A DNA stretch of 64,000 nucleotides from Pantoea sp. RIT-PI-b (GCF_001187905.1 NZ_LGIS01000007.1:124001-188000); one strand, 5' to 3'; positions 51,598 to 61,677 are shown, numbered from the stretch's first letter. Numbers and translations: made by a program. The notes: a model not told the origin generated them from the sequence alone.

Positions 51598-54441
51598 ATG
51601 AATAATAACTCTGACGTCATGTACCGATTATTGGTGCAGAGCGTGGTGGATTACGCCATTTACATGCTCAAACCCGATGGCACCGTGGCGAACTGGAACG
51701 CCGGGGCACAACGCGCCAAAGGCTACACGCCCGATGAAATTGTTGGGAAGAATTTTGCGCTGTTCTACAGCGAAGACGATCGTAAAAACGGCGCGCCGCA
51801 GCGCGGGCTGGCGGTGGCGACAGCGACGGGGCGCTTCGAAACCGAAGGCTGGCGCTATCGCAAAGATGGCAGCGCGTTTTGGGCGCATGTGGTGATCGAC
51901 GCGATTCGGGATGAGTATGGCGAGCTGATGGGTTTTGCCAAAATCACCCGCGACTGCACCGAACAGCAGGAACAACAGCGTAAACAGCGCGAGCAGGAGC
52001 AGCGCTTTCGCATGCTGGTGGAGGGCGTCAGCGATTACGCCATCTACATGCTCGATTTGGACGGCAACGTTGAAAATTGGAACGTAGGCGCCCAGCGCGC
52101 GAAAGGCTACGTGGCCGAAGAGATCGTCGGACAGCACTTCTCACGCTTCTATAGCGCGCAGGATCGCCTCAATCACATCCCGGAAAAAAACCTTACCACC
52201 GCGTTTAAAACTGGCCGTTTCGAAGATGAAGGCTACCGCTATCGCAAAGATGGCAGCGCGTTCTGGGCGCACGTGATTATTGATGCGATTCGCGATGATG
52301 CCGGTAAATTGATCGGCTACGCCAAAATCACCCGCGACTGTACTGAGCAGCAGGCGCTGCTGCGCAAACAGCATGAGCAGGAGAAAAACTTCCGCCTGCT
52401 GGTGGAGGGCGTGCGCGATTACGCCATCTATATGCTGGACGTGCAGGGCCGCGTGGTGAACTGGAATAGTGGTGCTCAGCGCGCCAAAGGCTATATCGCC
52501 GACGAGATTGTCGGTCAGCACTTCTCGGTGTTTTACAGCTCCGCCGAACGCAATGCCAACGCGCCCGAAGCCAACCTCGGGATTGCGTTAAAAACCGGCC
52601 GTTTCGAAGATGAGGGCTGGCGCTACCGCAAAGACGGCTCGGCGTTTTGGGCGCATGTGGTTATCGAGGCCATCCACGATGAAATCGGCAAACTGATTGG
52701 TTTCGCCAAAATTACCCGCGATATCACTGAACGGCGTGAGAATGAGCAGCAGCTGCTGCGTGCGCGCGATTTAGCGCAGACGCAGAGCGCGAAGATGTCT
52801 GAGCTGTCGGGCTTCCTTGACACCATCATCAGTAATATTCCGTCTTGCGTGATTGTTGAAGACGCCATCAGCCGCGAAATTTTGATGGTGAATGACAAAG
52901 CCGAGCAGCTGTTTGGCGTCAATAAAGCGCTGATCATGCATAAACGTCCGCATGAGTGCATGTCGGCCGAGCTGGGGGATTACTTCAATAGCCTGGCGGA
53001 TGTGGCCTTGCGCAGCGAAGGTATTCATGCGCGCGAACAGCTGATGCTAACCGCCGGCGGCGAGCGCATTCTGCATACCCGCGCCACCACCATCAGCGGC
53101 AAAGATATGCGGCAGAACTACGTGATGCTGATTGTGGAAGATGTGACCGACCAGCGCGAAGCCGATGCGCGCATCCGCCATATGGCGCACCACGATAACC
53201 TCACCAGCCTGCCAAACCGCGTGCTGTTCCGCCAGAAGCTGAGCGAAGCGCTGCGCGTGGATAACCAGAACGGCCACACCAGCGCCACGCTGTGTCTCGA
53301 TCTCGACAACTTTAAAAACGTCAACGATGCGCTCGGCCACCAGATTGGTGACGACCTGCTGCGCGTGGTGGCAAAGCGCCTGCGAACTGCGCTGCGCGAT
53401 CACGATACCCTGGCCCGCATCGGTGGCGATGAGTTTGCCATTGTGCTGCCGAATGTGCGCAGCGCGGATGAAGCGGCGGTGGTGGCACAACGTTTGATCG
53501 AAGCGATTCGTCCGCCGATTAACGTGGAAGGGCATAACTTGTCGGTGGGCTTGAGCGTTGGCATCGCGCTGACCTCGCAAGCCACCAATACGCCGGAACA
53601 TATGCTGCGCTGCGCCGACATGGCGCTGTATGAAGCCAAGCGCAATGGGCGCAACCGCTTCGAGCACTTCACCATGGAGATGGACGATCAGGCGCGCAGC
53701 CGTCGCGTGATCGAGAACGATCTGCGGGAAGCGATCACCGGTCGCCAGCTCAAACTCTATTACCAACCGATCACCGACGAGAAAGGCATTATTGGCTATG
53801 AAGCGCTGATGCGCTGGCATCACCCGATTAAGGGGCTGATCATGCCGAATGATTTCATCCCCATTGCTGAAGAGACCGGCTTGATCCATATGCTCGGCGC
53901 GTATGCGCTGTATGAAGCCTGCCGCGAAGCGCAGAGCTGGGGCACGCAACAATCGGTGTCGGTTAACCTGTCGCCGCTGCAGTTCAAAAACAGCTCGCTG
54001 GTTTCGGTGGTGGAAGGGGCGTTACGGGAATCAGGGCTGGCACCGCATCGGCTGGAAGTGGAGATCACCGAATCGGTACTGCTGGACGATACGCTTGGCA
54101 ATATCCGCACGCTACAAAGCCTGAAAACCCTTGGCGTGCAGATTGCGCTGGATGATTTCGGCACCGGCTATTCATCGCTGAGCTATTTGCGCTCGTTCCC
54201 GTTCGACAAGATCAAAATCGACAAGTCGTTTATCAACGATATGGGCGACAGCCGCGAGGCGCTGGCGATTATCCGCGCCATTACCGGCATGAGCCGCAGC
54301 CTGGATATTCAGATCACCGCCGAAGGTGTGGAGAGCAGCGAGCAGTTCGCCAAGCTGCGCGAAGAGGGCTGTACGCTGTTCCAGGGTTATTTCTTTGGGC
54401 GTCCACAGCCATCGGAACTGCGTTTGAAAGAGCTGGATTAA
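51598..54441 (+). CDS. Four-PAS GGDEF-EAL cyclic-di-GMP protein with triplicated PAS
   Basis: A 947-residue cytoplasmic sensor enzyme with no transmembrane segment. Three nearly identical PAS domains begin at residues 11, 139 and 267, exactly 128 residues apart. Each has D-Y-A-I-Y-M-L, G-A-Q-R-A-K-G-Y, T-G-R-F-E and R-Y-R-K-D-G-S-A-F-W-A-H-V. A divergent fourth PAS (~405-515) follows. GGDEF is at 609-613, preceded by an intact I-site R600-x-x-D603. EAL is at 735-737 with a canonical D-D-F-G-T-G-Y-S-S-L. Both catalytic activities are therefore possible, with product inhibition of the cyclase. A flavin or heme ligand for the PAS domains is not evident from sequence. Confidence 0.93.
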   Translation: MNNNSDVMYRLLVQSVVDYAIYMLKPDGTVANWNAGAQRAKGYTPDEIVGKNFALFYSEDDRKNGAPQRGLAVATATGRFETEGWRYRKDGSAFWAHVVIDAIRDEYGELMGFAKITRDCTEQQEQQRKQREQEQRFRMLVEGVSDYAIYMLDLDGNVENWNVGAQRAKGYVAEEIVGQHFSRFYSAQDRLNHIPEKNLTTAFKTGRFEDEGYRYRKDGSAFWAHVIIDAIRDDAGKLIGYAKITRDCTEQQALLRKQHEQEKNFRLLVEGVRDYAIYMLDVQGRVVNWNSGAQRAKGYIADEIVGQHFSVFYSSAERNANAPEANLGIALKTGRFEDEGWRYRKDGSAFWAHVVIEAIHDEIGKLIGFAKITRDITERRENEQQLLRARDLAQTQSAKMSELSGFLDTIISNIPSCVIVEDAISREILMVNDKAEQLFGVNKALIMHKRPHECMSAELGDYFNSLADVALRSEGIHAREQLMLTAGGERILHTRATTISGKDMRQNYVMLIVEDVTDQREADARIRHMAHHDNLTSLPNRVLFRQKLSEALRVDNQNGHTSATLCLDLDNFKNVNDALGHQIGDDLLRVVAKRLRTALRDHDTLARIGGDEFAIVLPNVRSADEAAVVAQRLIEAIRPPINVEGHNLSVGLSVGIALTSQATNTPEHMLRCADMALYEAKRNGRNRFEHFTMEMDDQARSRRVIENDLREAITGRQLKLYYQPITDEKGIIGYEALMRWHHPIKGLIMPNDFIPIAEETGLIHMLGAYALYEACREAQSWGTQQSVSVNLSPLQFKNSSLVSVVEGALRESGLAPHRLEVEITESVLLDDTLGNIRTLQSLKTLGVQIALDDFGTGYSSLSYLRSFPFDKIKIDKSFINDMGDSREALAIIRAITGMSRSLDIQITAEGVESSEQFAKLREEGCTLFQGYFFGRPQPSELRLKELD

Positions 54442-54445
54442 AATC

Positions 54446-54506
54446 GCGCGATAAATCGCGCCGCTACAGATTCGTGCATGTAGTGTAGCGGCGCAATTTA
54501 TTGCGC
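54446..54506. repeat. Long inverted repeat, family C copy 3
   Basis: Left arm 54446-54467 and right arm 54485-54506 are identical in sequence to the arms of copy 1 (4967-5056), but the loop is only 17 bases. It lies between the convergent GGDEF-EAL and ftnA genes. Confidence 0.88.
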
Positions 54507-54522
54507 AATGTTGAACGCAGCC

Positions 54523-54551
54523 AAAAAAAACGCCCGACATGTCGGGCGTTT
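54523..54551 (-). terminator. Rho-independent terminator of ftnA
   Basis: AAACGCCCGACATGTCGGGC followed by GTTT is a perfect palindrome with an eight-A run on its left. Read leftward it is a strong stem plus U-tract, 28 bases after the ftnA stop. Confidence 0.92.
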
Positions 54552-54579
54552 GCTGTTTTGCTGTGGGTAATCTTTATTA

Positions 54580-55086
54580 TTATGCACCGTGGCCGTCGAC
54601 GGACATGTGGCCGAGATCTTTGTCCACCAGGAACAGGCCTTCGCCTTTGTTGCCCACCAGCGCCAGTTTATCCAGCACGGTTTTGAACAGTTTCTCTTCT
54701 TCATGCTGCTCTGCCACGTACCACTGCAGGAAGTTGAAGGTCGAGTAATCCTGGGTGGTTAATGCGGTGTGCACCAGCTCGTTGATTTTTTTGGTGATCA
54801 GTTGCTCATGCTTCAGCGCTTCTTCCAGCACGTCATTCAGTGAAGTCCAGCTAATTGCCGGTGCGGCAATGCTGCCCAGAACCGGCAGAGCACCTGCATC
54901 GCTGACGTAATCGAACAGCTTCTGCATGTGCTGCATCTCTTCGCGTGAGTGCATTTTCAGGAATGAAGCGGCACCTTCGTAGCCTTTGTCGCTGCACCAG
55001 GCGCTCATCTGTAGATACAGGTTGGCAGAGAAGAATTCGAGGTTCAGCTGGTCGTTCAAACGAGAGGTCATTTCAGCAGTTAACAT
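54580..55086 (-). CDS. ftnA: Non-heme ferritin FtnA
   Basis: A 168-residue ferritin (E. coli FtnA 165). It stores iron in a 24-mer shell. Ferroxidase-centre residues are visible: E in L-N-L-E-F-F-S, E-E-M-Q-H-M in helix B, and W-Y-V-A-E-Q-H-E-E-E in helix C/D with the third-site glutamates. The C-terminal tail (H-M-S-V-D-G-H-G) is histidine-containing and differs from E. coli. The gene is monocistronic with its own terminator and an AT-rich 238-base upstream region. Confidence 0.93.
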   Translation of the reverse strand: MLTAEMTSRLNDQLNLEFFSANLYLQMSAWCSDKGYEGAASFLKMHSREEMQHMQKLFDYVSDAGALPVLGSIAAPAISWTSLNDVLEEALKHEQLITKKINELVHTALTTQDYSTFNFLQWYVAEQHEEEKLFKTVLDKLALVGNKGEGLFLVDKDLGHMSVDGHGA

Positions 55087-55324
55087 GGCTGATTCCTTTT
55101 TAATTTATTAGGTGAAGTACGGCGAATTATGCATCAATCTATACTTTTTTGTGAAGGCTTTTTCGTAAAAAGGTTGAATTTATCTTATTGATTGTAAATG
55201 GAATTATTCCACTTGTTGAATGCGAGGAGTTCTCAACTTTGACTAATTTTCATTCACGCTGGATTGATTATAGCTGCACATCGGGCGATGCTGAGGCTTG
55301 CCTTTACTTGTCAGGAGCTTAGCG

Positions 55325-56428
55325 GTGTCCAACGTCTTAGAGCATTACCATTATCTGCATGAAATCCCTGAGCTGGGTTTTCAGGAATTTAAAACCTCCG
55401 CTTATATTGCCGATCAGCTGGAAAGTGCCGGCATTAAGGTGACGCGCGGCATTAATAACACCACCGGCATTGTGGCGGAAATCGACAGCGGCAAACCTGG
55501 CCCGGTGCTGGCGCTGCGTGCGGATATGGATGCGCTGGGGCATATCATTAATGGCGTGGCTTGTGCTCGCCACACCTGCGGTCACGATGGTCACTCCTCG
55601 GTGGTGCTGACGGCGGCGCAACAGCTGCTGAAAGAGGGCGCAATTAAGAGAGGACGCCTGAAACTGCTGTTCCAGCCCGCCGAAGAACTGGGTGCCGGGG
55701 CGCTGGCGATGATAGAAGGCGGCGCGCTTGATGATGTGGAGATGATTCTTGGCTTCCATGTGCGCCCGCTGGAGGAGTGTCACGTGGGGCAGGCGACGCC
55801 GGCGGTGATCTACTCCGCCTGCAGTACGCTGGAAGCGACGATTAAAGGGACTCCCGCGCACGCCGCGCGTCCGCATTTGGGCGTTAACGCGCTGGACGCG
55901 GCGGTACAAGCGGTGCAGGCGGTTAACGCTATCCATCTGCCGCCAGGTTTAACCTGGAGCGTCAAAGCGACGCGCTTCCTGTGTGATGCCGGTGTGACCA
56001 ACTCGGTGCCGGATGAGGCGCGCGTGGTGTGGGATCTGCGTTCGCAGGAAAACGCGCCCATGGACCTGCTGAAAGAGAAGGTGACGCTGGCGATTCAGCA
56101 CAGCGTGGCGGCGCTGGGTGCCTCGGCGGACGTGGTGGTGCTGAAAGAGATGCCGGCCGCGGAAATTCACGAGGAAGCCACTGCCGTGATTCGCGCGGCG
56201 ATTGTTGATGTACTGGGCGAAGAGGGTTTGCTGGAAACCAAAACCACGCCGGGCAGCGAGGATTTCTTCTATTACCCGGTGAAAAATCCGCAGGTGAAGG
56301 CCGGTTTCTGGGGGCTGGGAACCAATCTGGTGCCGGGCCTGCATCATCCTGATATGCGCTTTGAATTGAGCTCGCTGGAGATTGGCGTGAAGATCTTTAA
56401 GGCGGCGGTGGTGCGGGTTCTGGGTTAG
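55325..56428 (+). CDS. M20 family metallopeptidase / amidohydrolase
   Basis: A 367-residue M20D peptidase (hippurate hydrolase / IAA-amino-acid hydrolase / N-acetyl-diaminopimelate deacetylase group). Metal-binding and catalytic landmarks are R-A-D-M-D-A-L, H-T-C-G-H-D-G-H (Cys and His metal ligands), P-A-E-E (catalytic Glu), the dimerisation-domain G-T-P-A-H-A-A-R-P and a final H-H-P-D-M-R-F. It removes an acyl group from an amino acid; the substrate is unknown. The frame extends to 55298, but GTG 55325 (MSNVLEHYHYLHEIPELGF) has AGGAG seven bases upstream and fits the family. It stands alone between ftnA and prfC. Confidence 0.85.
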   Translation: MSNVLEHYHYLHEIPELGFQEFKTSAYIADQLESAGIKVTRGINNTTGIVAEIDSGKPGPVLALRADMDALGHIINGVACARHTCGHDGHSSVVLTAAQQLLKEGAIKRGRLKLLFQPAEELGAGALAMIEGGALDDVEMILGFHVRPLEECHVGQATPAVIYSACSTLEATIKGTPAHAARPHLGVNALDAAVQAVQAVNAIHLPPGLTWSVKATRFLCDAGVTNSVPDEARVVWDLRSQENAPMDLLKEKVTLAIQHSVAALGASADVVVLKEMPAAEIHEEATAVIRAAIVDVLGEEGLLETKTTPGSEDFFYYPVKNPQVKAGFWGLGTNLVPGLHHPDMRFELSSLEIGVKIFKAAVVRVLG

Positions 56429-56663
56429 TTGTGATTGTTTCCCCTCGCCCTGACCAGCGATTCCCCCCCTCGGCGAAATATTGTATGCTATGCCGCCTCA
56501 ATTACTGATGGGATTTCAGGACTGCCGCCAATGTAGATCGCGCACCTCTTGCTGTGAACTGACGCTACTGCGTCGCCATTGGCCGCGTTATCCCGCGGAA
56601 TGACCCCGAAACGATTTATCGCAGCGCGCCGCCCGCGCGTTGCCCTTGAAGAAGAATTCACTC

Positions 56664-58253
56664 ATGTCTAATGCTCCCTTTTTAGAAGAAGTGGCGCGCC
56701 GCCGTACCTTTGCGATCATCTCGCACCCGGACGCCGGTAAAACCACAATCACCGAAAAAGTGCTGCTGTTCGGACAGGCGATTCAAATCGCCGGTACCGT
56801 CAAAGGCCGCGGCTCCAATCAGCACGCGAAATCAGACTGGATGGAGATGGAGAAACAACGTGGTATCTCCATCACCACCTCGGTGATGCAGTTCCCGTAT
56901 CGCGATAGCCTCGTTAACCTGCTGGATACTCCAGGACACGAAGACTTCTCCGAAGATACTTACCGCACGCTGACGGCGGTCGACTGCTGCCTGATGGTGA
57001 TCGATGCTGCGAAAGGCGTCGAAGATCGTACCCGCAAGTTGATGGAAGTGACGCGCCTGCGTGATACGCCGATCATCACCTTCATGAACAAACTCGACCG
57101 TGACATCCGCGATCCGATGGAGCTGCTGGATGAAGTGGAGAGCGAGCTGAAAATCGCCTGCGCGCCAATCACCTGGCCGATTGGCTGTGGCAAGTTGTTC
57201 AAAGGGGTTTATCACCTCTATAACGACGAAATCTACCTGTATCAAACCGGTAAAGGCCACACCATTCAGGAAGTGCGCATTGTTAAAGGTCTGGCGAATC
57301 CAGAGCTGGACGCGGCGGTAGGTGAAGATCTGGCACAGCAGCTGCGCGATGAGCTGGAGCTGGTGCAGGGCGCTTCGCACGAGTTCGATCAGGAGCTGTT
57401 CCTGAGCGGCGAAATCACCCCGGTATTCTTCGGTACCGCGCTGGGTAACTTTGGCGTCGATCATATGCTCGATGGCCTGGTTTCGTGGGCGCCACGTCCG
57501 ATGCCGCGCAACACCGACACGCGTCTGGTGGAAGCGAAAGAAGAGAAATTCAGCGGCTTCGTGTTTAAGATCCAGGCAAACATGGACCCGAAACACCGCG
57601 ACCGCGTGGCATTTATGCGCGTGGTGTCCGGCAAGTACGAAAAAGGCATGAAGCTGCGTCAGGTGCGTACCGGTAAAGATGTGGTGATCTCCGATGCGCT
57701 GACCTTTATGGCGGGCGACCGTTCGCACGTGGAAGAGGCCTATCCGGGCGACATCATTGGTCTGCACAACCACGGCACCATCCAGATCGGCGACACCTTT
57801 ACTCAGGGTGAAAACATGAAGTTCACCGGCATTCCGAACTTCGCGCCAGAGCTGTTCCGTCGCATTCGTCTGCGCGATCCGCTGAAGCAGAAACAGCTGC
57901 TGAAAGGGCTGGTGCAGCTGTCGGAAGAGGGCGCGGTACAGGTGTTCCGTCCGGTACATAACAACGATCTGATCGTCGGCGCGGTCGGTGTGCTGCAGTT
58001 CGAAGTGGTGGTGGCGCGCCTGAAAAGCGAATACAACGTTGAAGCGATTTACGAAGCCATCAACGTCTCAACCGCCCGTTGGGTTGAGTGTGATGACGCG
58101 AAAAAATTCGACGATTTCCAGCGTAAAAACGAAGTGAACCTGGCGCTGGATGGCGGTGATAACCTCACTTATATCGCGCCAACCATGGTGAACCTCAATA
58201 TCACCCAGGAGCGTTATCCTGACGTGAGATTCCGCAAAACGCGCGAGCACTAA
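56664..58253 (+). CDS. prfC: Peptide chain release factor 3 (PrfC)
   Basis: A 529-residue translational GTPase, the same length as E. coli RF3. It recycles RF1/RF2 from the ribosome after termination. The G-domain motifs are H-P-D-A-G-K-T-T (G1), D-T-P-G-H-E-D-F (G3) and N-K-L-D (G4). Start ATG 56664 ([16 protein letters not shown]) aligns with E. coli; the frame extends eight codons further. A terminator follows at 58267. A 235-base gap upstream holds no gene. Confidence 0.97.
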   Translation: MSNAPFLEEVARRRTFAIISHPDAGKTTITEKVLLFGQAIQIAGTVKGRGSNQHAKSDWMEMEKQRGISITTSVMQFPYRDSLVNLLDTPGHEDFSEDTYRTLTAVDCCLMVIDAAKGVEDRTRKLMEVTRLRDTPIITFMNKLDRDIRDPMELLDEVESELKIACAPITWPIGCGKLFKGVYHLYNDEIYLYQTGKGHTIQEVRIVKGLANPELDAAVGEDLAQQLRDELELVQGASHEFDQELFLSGEITPVFFGTALGNFGVDHMLDGLVSWAPRPMPRNTDTRLVEAKEEKFSGFVFKIQANMDPKHRDRVAFMRVVSGKYEKGMKLRQVRTGKDVVISDALTFMAGDRSHVEEAYPGDIIGLHNHGTIQIGDTFTQGENMKFTGIPNFAPELFRRIRLRDPLKQKQLLKGLVQLSEEGAVQVFRPVHNNDLIVGAVGVLQFEVVVARLKSEYNVEAIYEAINVSTARWVECDDAKKFDDFQRKNEVNLALDGGDNLTYIAPTMVNLNITQERYPDVRFRKTREH

Positions 58254-58266
58254 TCGGCATTGCCTG

Positions 58267-58297
58267 CAGGGTCAGTGGTTTTCACTGGCCCTGTTTT
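58267..58297 (+). terminator. Rho-independent terminator after prfC
   Basis: CAGGGTCAGTG-GTTTT-CACTGGCCCTG, an 11-bp stem with one internal U-G pair, is followed by TTTT and lies 14 bases after the stop. Confidence 0.85.
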
Positions 58298-58514
58298 ATC
58301 GGATACAGACTCCTCCTAATTCCGCTGTTTTTTTCTCTTTTTGGCGATATATCAACCACAAGAGCCAGCAAAAGCTGTAATCCCTACTACTATTATCCTG
58401 TCGGACGAGAAAAGAGACCTTTCAGGTTTCATTACGTCCACTAACTCAGCAACGCCGTTCGTTGCTGGCGCATCCGCGATAACGGATGAGTTAACTGATA
58501 GAAGGATGATATCG

Positions 58515-59129
58515 ATGAATAAGACTAAGATTGCCAAAACCCTTATTGCTGCTCTTGCCGGTTCTGCTCTGCTGAGCGGCGCGGCGTTTGCAGATGAATC
58601 ACTGTCGCAGAAAGCACAGCAAACCTCCGACAGCGCGGGTTCGAAAATCGATAGCTCAATGAAAAAAGTCGATGGTTATATGGATGACAGCGGCATCACT
58701 GCGAAAGCCAAAGCGGCGCTGGTGGATGATGAAGCGATTAAAAGTACGGATATCTCCGTCAAGACGCATGATGGCGTGGTGACCTTGAGCGGCTTCGTTG
58801 CTTCTCAGGATCAGGCTGAAAAAGCCGTCGCGCTGGTGCAGAAAGTCGAAGGTGTGAAATCCGTCAGTGACAAACTGCACGTTAAAGACAGCAAAAATGC
58901 TTCGCTGAAGGGTTATGCCGGTGATACCGCCACCACCAGCGAAATTAAAGCTAAGCTTTTAGCAGATGACATTGTGCCATCGCGCAACGTTAAGGTGGAA
59001 ACCACCGACGGCGTGGTGCAGTTATCTGGGGAAGTGGCGAACCAGGCACAGTCCGATCGTGCTGAGAAAATCGCCAAAGCCATTGAAGGCGTGAAAAGCG
59101 TGAAGAATGACCTGAAGGTGAAATCTTAA
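58515..59129 (+). CDS. osmY: Osmotically inducible periplasmic chaperone OsmY
   Basis: A 204-residue protein (E. coli OsmY 201) with a signal peptide ([20 protein letters not shown] to A-F-A) and two BON domains (~55-125, ~135-204), each with a V-x-L-x-G-x-V core. OsmY is a stress-induced periplasmic chaperone for beta-barrel and autotransporter proteins, usually under RpoS. The internal ATG at 58515 with GAAGGA upstream is used; the frame upstream has no homology. Confidence 0.95.
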   Translation: MNKTKIAKTLIAALAGSALLSGAAFADESLSQKAQQTSDSAGSKIDSSMKKVDGYMDDSGITAKAKAALVDDEAIKSTDISVKTHDGVVTLSGFVASQDQAEKAVALVQKVEGVKSVSDKLHVKDSKNASLKGYAGDTATTSEIKAKLLADDIVPSRNVKVETTDGVVQLSGEVANQAQSDRAEKIAKAIEGVKSVKNDLKVKS

Positions 59130-59222
59130 CGCGGGCGACTCGGCACCTGCTGGTGCCGTTTCGTAATAAAAACAAAGGTGTAAATAAGCAGTTCGATTTT
59201 CACAATGGTAAAGGAGAGGCTT

Positions 59223-59384
59223 ATGTTTCGTTGGGGTATTATCTTTCTGGTCATCGCTCTGATTGCTGCAGCATTAGGTTTCGGCGGTTTGGCGGGTACG
59301 GCAGCATGGGCAGCTAAAATTGTCTTCATTGTCGGTATTATTCTGTTCCTCGTGAGCCTGTTTACCGGGCGCAAACGACCCTGA
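59223..59384 (+). CDS. ytjA: Small membrane protein YtjA
   Basis: A 53-residue DUF1328 protein almost identical to E. coli YtjA (53 aa): [12 protein letters not shown], a Gly/Ala-rich loop [10 protein letters not shown], a second helix and a basic end G-R-K-R-P. Two transmembrane helices are predicted. The function is unknown, and its position after osmY suggests stress co-expression. GGAGAGG lies seven bases upstream of the ATG. Confidence 0.95.
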   Translation: MFRWGIIFLVIALIAAALGFGGLAGTAAWAAKIVFIVGIILFLVSLFTGRKRP

Positions 59385-59557
59385 CTACTTGCGTCATAGA
59401 CGCTAACCCGCGAGTTACGTAAAGCGGAGACCGGTCATTTGCGGCATACTATGAAGCCGCAACGATTGCAGACGCAATTGGTCAGGGAACGACAATGACT
59501 GGTTCTCCGGGATGCTGCTCAGGCAGCTCCCTCAGAGCAAACACTGAGGGACATCCA

Positions 59558-60610
59558 TTGGGTACTCGTATTCCGCTGACGTTAGGTTCATTTGAACCGC
59601 TGGCTTTAACTCCCTTCAAATCCAACAAAATTGCCTTAGTGTGCGAAGGCGGCGGCCAACGTGGCATCTTCACTGCGGGCGTACTGGATGAGTTTCAACG
59701 CGCTGGATTCAATCCCTTTCAACTGATGCTTGGCACCTCTGCCGGTGCACAAAATCTTTCCGCTTTTGTCTGCGGCCAACCTGGCTACGCACGACGCGTG
59801 ATCTCCCGTTACACCACCAGCAAACTGTTTTTCGATCCGCTGCGTTTCGTGCGCGGAGGGCATCTTATCGATCTCGATTGGCTGATCGATATCACTAAAC
59901 AGGAATTTCCGCTGGCGCTCACCACCGCTGAAGGGCTGTTTGCCAAAGGCAGCGAGTTCTATATGTGCGCTTGCCGCAGCGACGATTATCGTGCTGAGTA
60001 CTTCAACCCGACCAGCACCAACTGGCATGACATCATCAAAGCCTCCAGCGCGATTCCCGGCTTCTACCGCAGCGGCGTGCAGATGGATGGCGTGAGCTAT
60101 CTGGATGGTGGCATCAGCGATGCGATCCCAGTGCGTGAAGCGGCACGCCGTGGCGCGGATACCATCGTGGTGATCCGTACCGTGCCGTCGCAGATGTCGT
60201 ATACGCCGAAGTGGTTCAAACGCATGGAGCGCTTTTTGTCCGATAGCGCGTTGCAGCCGATGATCAACGTCCTGCATCAGCATGAAGAGAGCTATCGTGA
60301 AATCCAGCAGTTCATTGAACAGCCGCCGGATAACCTGCGCATCATTGAAATCTGCCCGCCTAAGCCGCTGGCGAGCATGGCGCTCGGCAGCCGTTTGTCA
60401 TCGCTCAATCAGGATTACCATTTAGGTCGCCGCAGCGGACGCTATTTCCTCGCCACGCTCGGCCAATGGCTCAGTGATGCCGAACCGCTGGTGCGTTCAA
60501 CCACGGTAACGCCGCCGGCTGCCGTCGCCAATGCGCCCGACAATCGCCCGTTGATTACGCCCGCGCTGGCGGAAAACGATGCTGATTTTGATAAAGGCTC
60601 GCTGGCATGA
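59558..60610 (+). CDS. yjjU: Patatin-like phospholipase family protein YjjU
   Basis: A 350-residue patatin-fold protein (E. coli YjjU 357). The oxyanion loop C-E-G-G-G-Q-R-G, the nucleophile elbow G-T-S-A-G-A (Ser) and the catalytic D-G-G-I (Asp) are intact, so a lipid acyl hydrolase is likely; the substrate is unknown. I prefer TTG 59558: it has GAGGG seven bases upstream and gives M-G-T-R-I-P-L-T-L-G, matching the E. coli N-terminus. ATG 59495 in the same frame would add 21 residues without homology. It overlaps yjjV by 4 bases. Confidence 0.9.
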   Translation: MGTRIPLTLGSFEPLALTPFKSNKIALVCEGGGQRGIFTAGVLDEFQRAGFNPFQLMLGTSAGAQNLSAFVCGQPGYARRVISRYTTSKLFFDPLRFVRGGHLIDLDWLIDITKQEFPLALTTAEGLFAKGSEFYMCACRSDDYRAEYFNPTSTNWHDIIKASSAIPGFYRSGVQMDGVSYLDGGISDAIPVREAARRGADTIVVIRTVPSQMSYTPKWFKRMERFLSDSALQPMINVLHQHEESYREIQQFIEQPPDNLRIIEICPPKPLASMALGSRLSSLNQDYHLGRRSGRYFLATLGQWLSDAEPLVRSTTVTPPAAVANAPDNRPLITPALAENDADFDKGSLA

Positions 60611-61386
60611 AGTTTATCGACACCCATTGTCATTTTGATTTTCCACCGTTCGTTGATGCGGCACCCGCCAGTATTGCGCGCGCGGCGCAGGCGGGCGTGG
60701 AACGCATCATTGTGCCAAGCGTCGATGCCAGCCGTTTTGCGTTGGTCAGTCAGCTGGCGCAGCAGCATGACGCGCTATATGCCGCATTGGGCCTGCATCC
60801 GATCAACATTGCACAGCATCAGGAAGATGCGCATCTTGGCGAGCTGGAAAGCTGGTTGAAGAAGCCAGATAGCAAGCGCGTGGCGATCGGCGAGATCGGC
60901 CTCGATCTCTATATGCAGGAGGCGCAATTCGCTAAGCAGACGCGGCTGCTTGATAAGCAGCTTAAGCTGGCGAAGCAGTACGATCTGCCGGTGATTCTGC
61001 ACTCGCGGCGCACCCACGATCAGTTAGCTGTGCACCTGCGTCGTCACGATCTGCCGCGCCGTGGCGTCGTGCACGGTTTTGCTGGCAGCCAGCAGCAGGC
61101 CGAGCGCTTTATTCAGCTCGGCTATGCGATTGGCGTCGGCGGCACCATTACCTATGAACGTGCCAGCAAAACCCGCAATACCATCGCCAACCTGCCGCTA
61201 CATTCCCTGTTGCTGGAAACCGACGCGCCCGATATGCCGCTGCAAGGTTTTCAGGGCCAGCCTAACCGTCCGGAGCGGGCGCGCAACGTGTTTGACGTGC
61301 TGTGCCAGCTTCGCAGCGAATCGCCCGAGGTGATTGCCGACGCATTATGGCAAAACAGCCTGCGCCTGTTTGCTCTGCCTGCCTGA
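60607..61386 (+). CDS. yjjV: TatD-family metal-dependent hydrolase YjjV
   Basis: A 259-residue TIM-barrel TatD DNase-family protein. It shows D-T-H-C-H-F-D (metal ligands H-x-H), G-E-I-G-L-D (Glu), the H-S-R-R-T-H-D and H-G-F-A-G-S histidines and L-E-T-D-A-P (Asp). It is translationally coupled to yjjU through an ATGA overlap. The exact substrate is not established, but family members act on nucleic acids. Confidence 0.93.
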   Translation: MKFIDTHCHFDFPPFVDAAPASIARAAQAGVERIIVPSVDASRFALVSQLAQQHDALYAALGLHPINIAQHQEDAHLGELESWLKKPDSKRVAIGEIGLDLYMQEAQFAKQTRLLDKQLKLAKQYDLPVILHSRRTHDQLAVHLRRHDLPRRGVVHGFAGSQQQAERFIQLGYAIGVGGTITYERASKTRNTIANLPLHSLLLETDAPDMPLQGFQGQPNRPERARNVFDVLCQLRSESPEVIADALWQNSLRLFALPA

Positions 61387-61473
61387 TCCTCCCCGACAGA
61401 TTCTGCATTTACGCTGCCTTACGCCCGATTAGCTACAGTATTAAAGCGGGAAGTACACTTTTACGTCCTTTTT

Positions 61474-61489
61474 TGTGATAATAATAACA
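61474..61489. promoter_or_regulatory. CRP-like site 1 of the deo promoter
   Basis: TGTGATAATAATAACA has a perfect left half and 4/5 of the right half of TGTGA-N6-TCACA. It lies 57 bases (centre to centre) upstream of CRP-like site 2, similar to the CRP pair that brackets the CytR site at E. coli deoP2. Confidence 0.6.
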
Positions 61490-61530
61490 ACGCCAGTCTG
61501 GTCGATATTTTGGCCTGATCAGCAATTATT

Positions 61531-61546
61531 TGTGATGTTTATCACT
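61531..61546. promoter_or_regulatory. CRP-like site 2 of the deo promoter
   Basis: TGTGATGTTTATCACT is nearly the full CRP consensus and lies 131 bases upstream of deoC. Confidence 0.72.
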
Positions 61547-61616
61547 AAATAATTGTATTTTCATGACGGATTTTCTTTTCTGTGTGACGTAAAGCGCAAT
61601 TCATCGTCACGGTTAT

Positions 61617-61632
61617 TGTTAGAATTATCACA
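61617..61632. promoter_or_regulatory. DeoR-like operator upstream of deoC
   Basis: TGTTAGAATTATCACA matches the E. coli DeoR operator TGTTAGAATTCTAACA at 13 of 16 positions and lies 45 bases before the deoC ATG. Confidence 0.7.
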
Positions 61633-61677
61633 TTCTCCGGTGGGTTGTGCCTGCCGGTCTGACTTTTGGAGAGCATC

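Noticed and set aside
56832..57959. 375-codon ORF antisense to prfC
   Set aside because: Shadow of prfC with no domain features.
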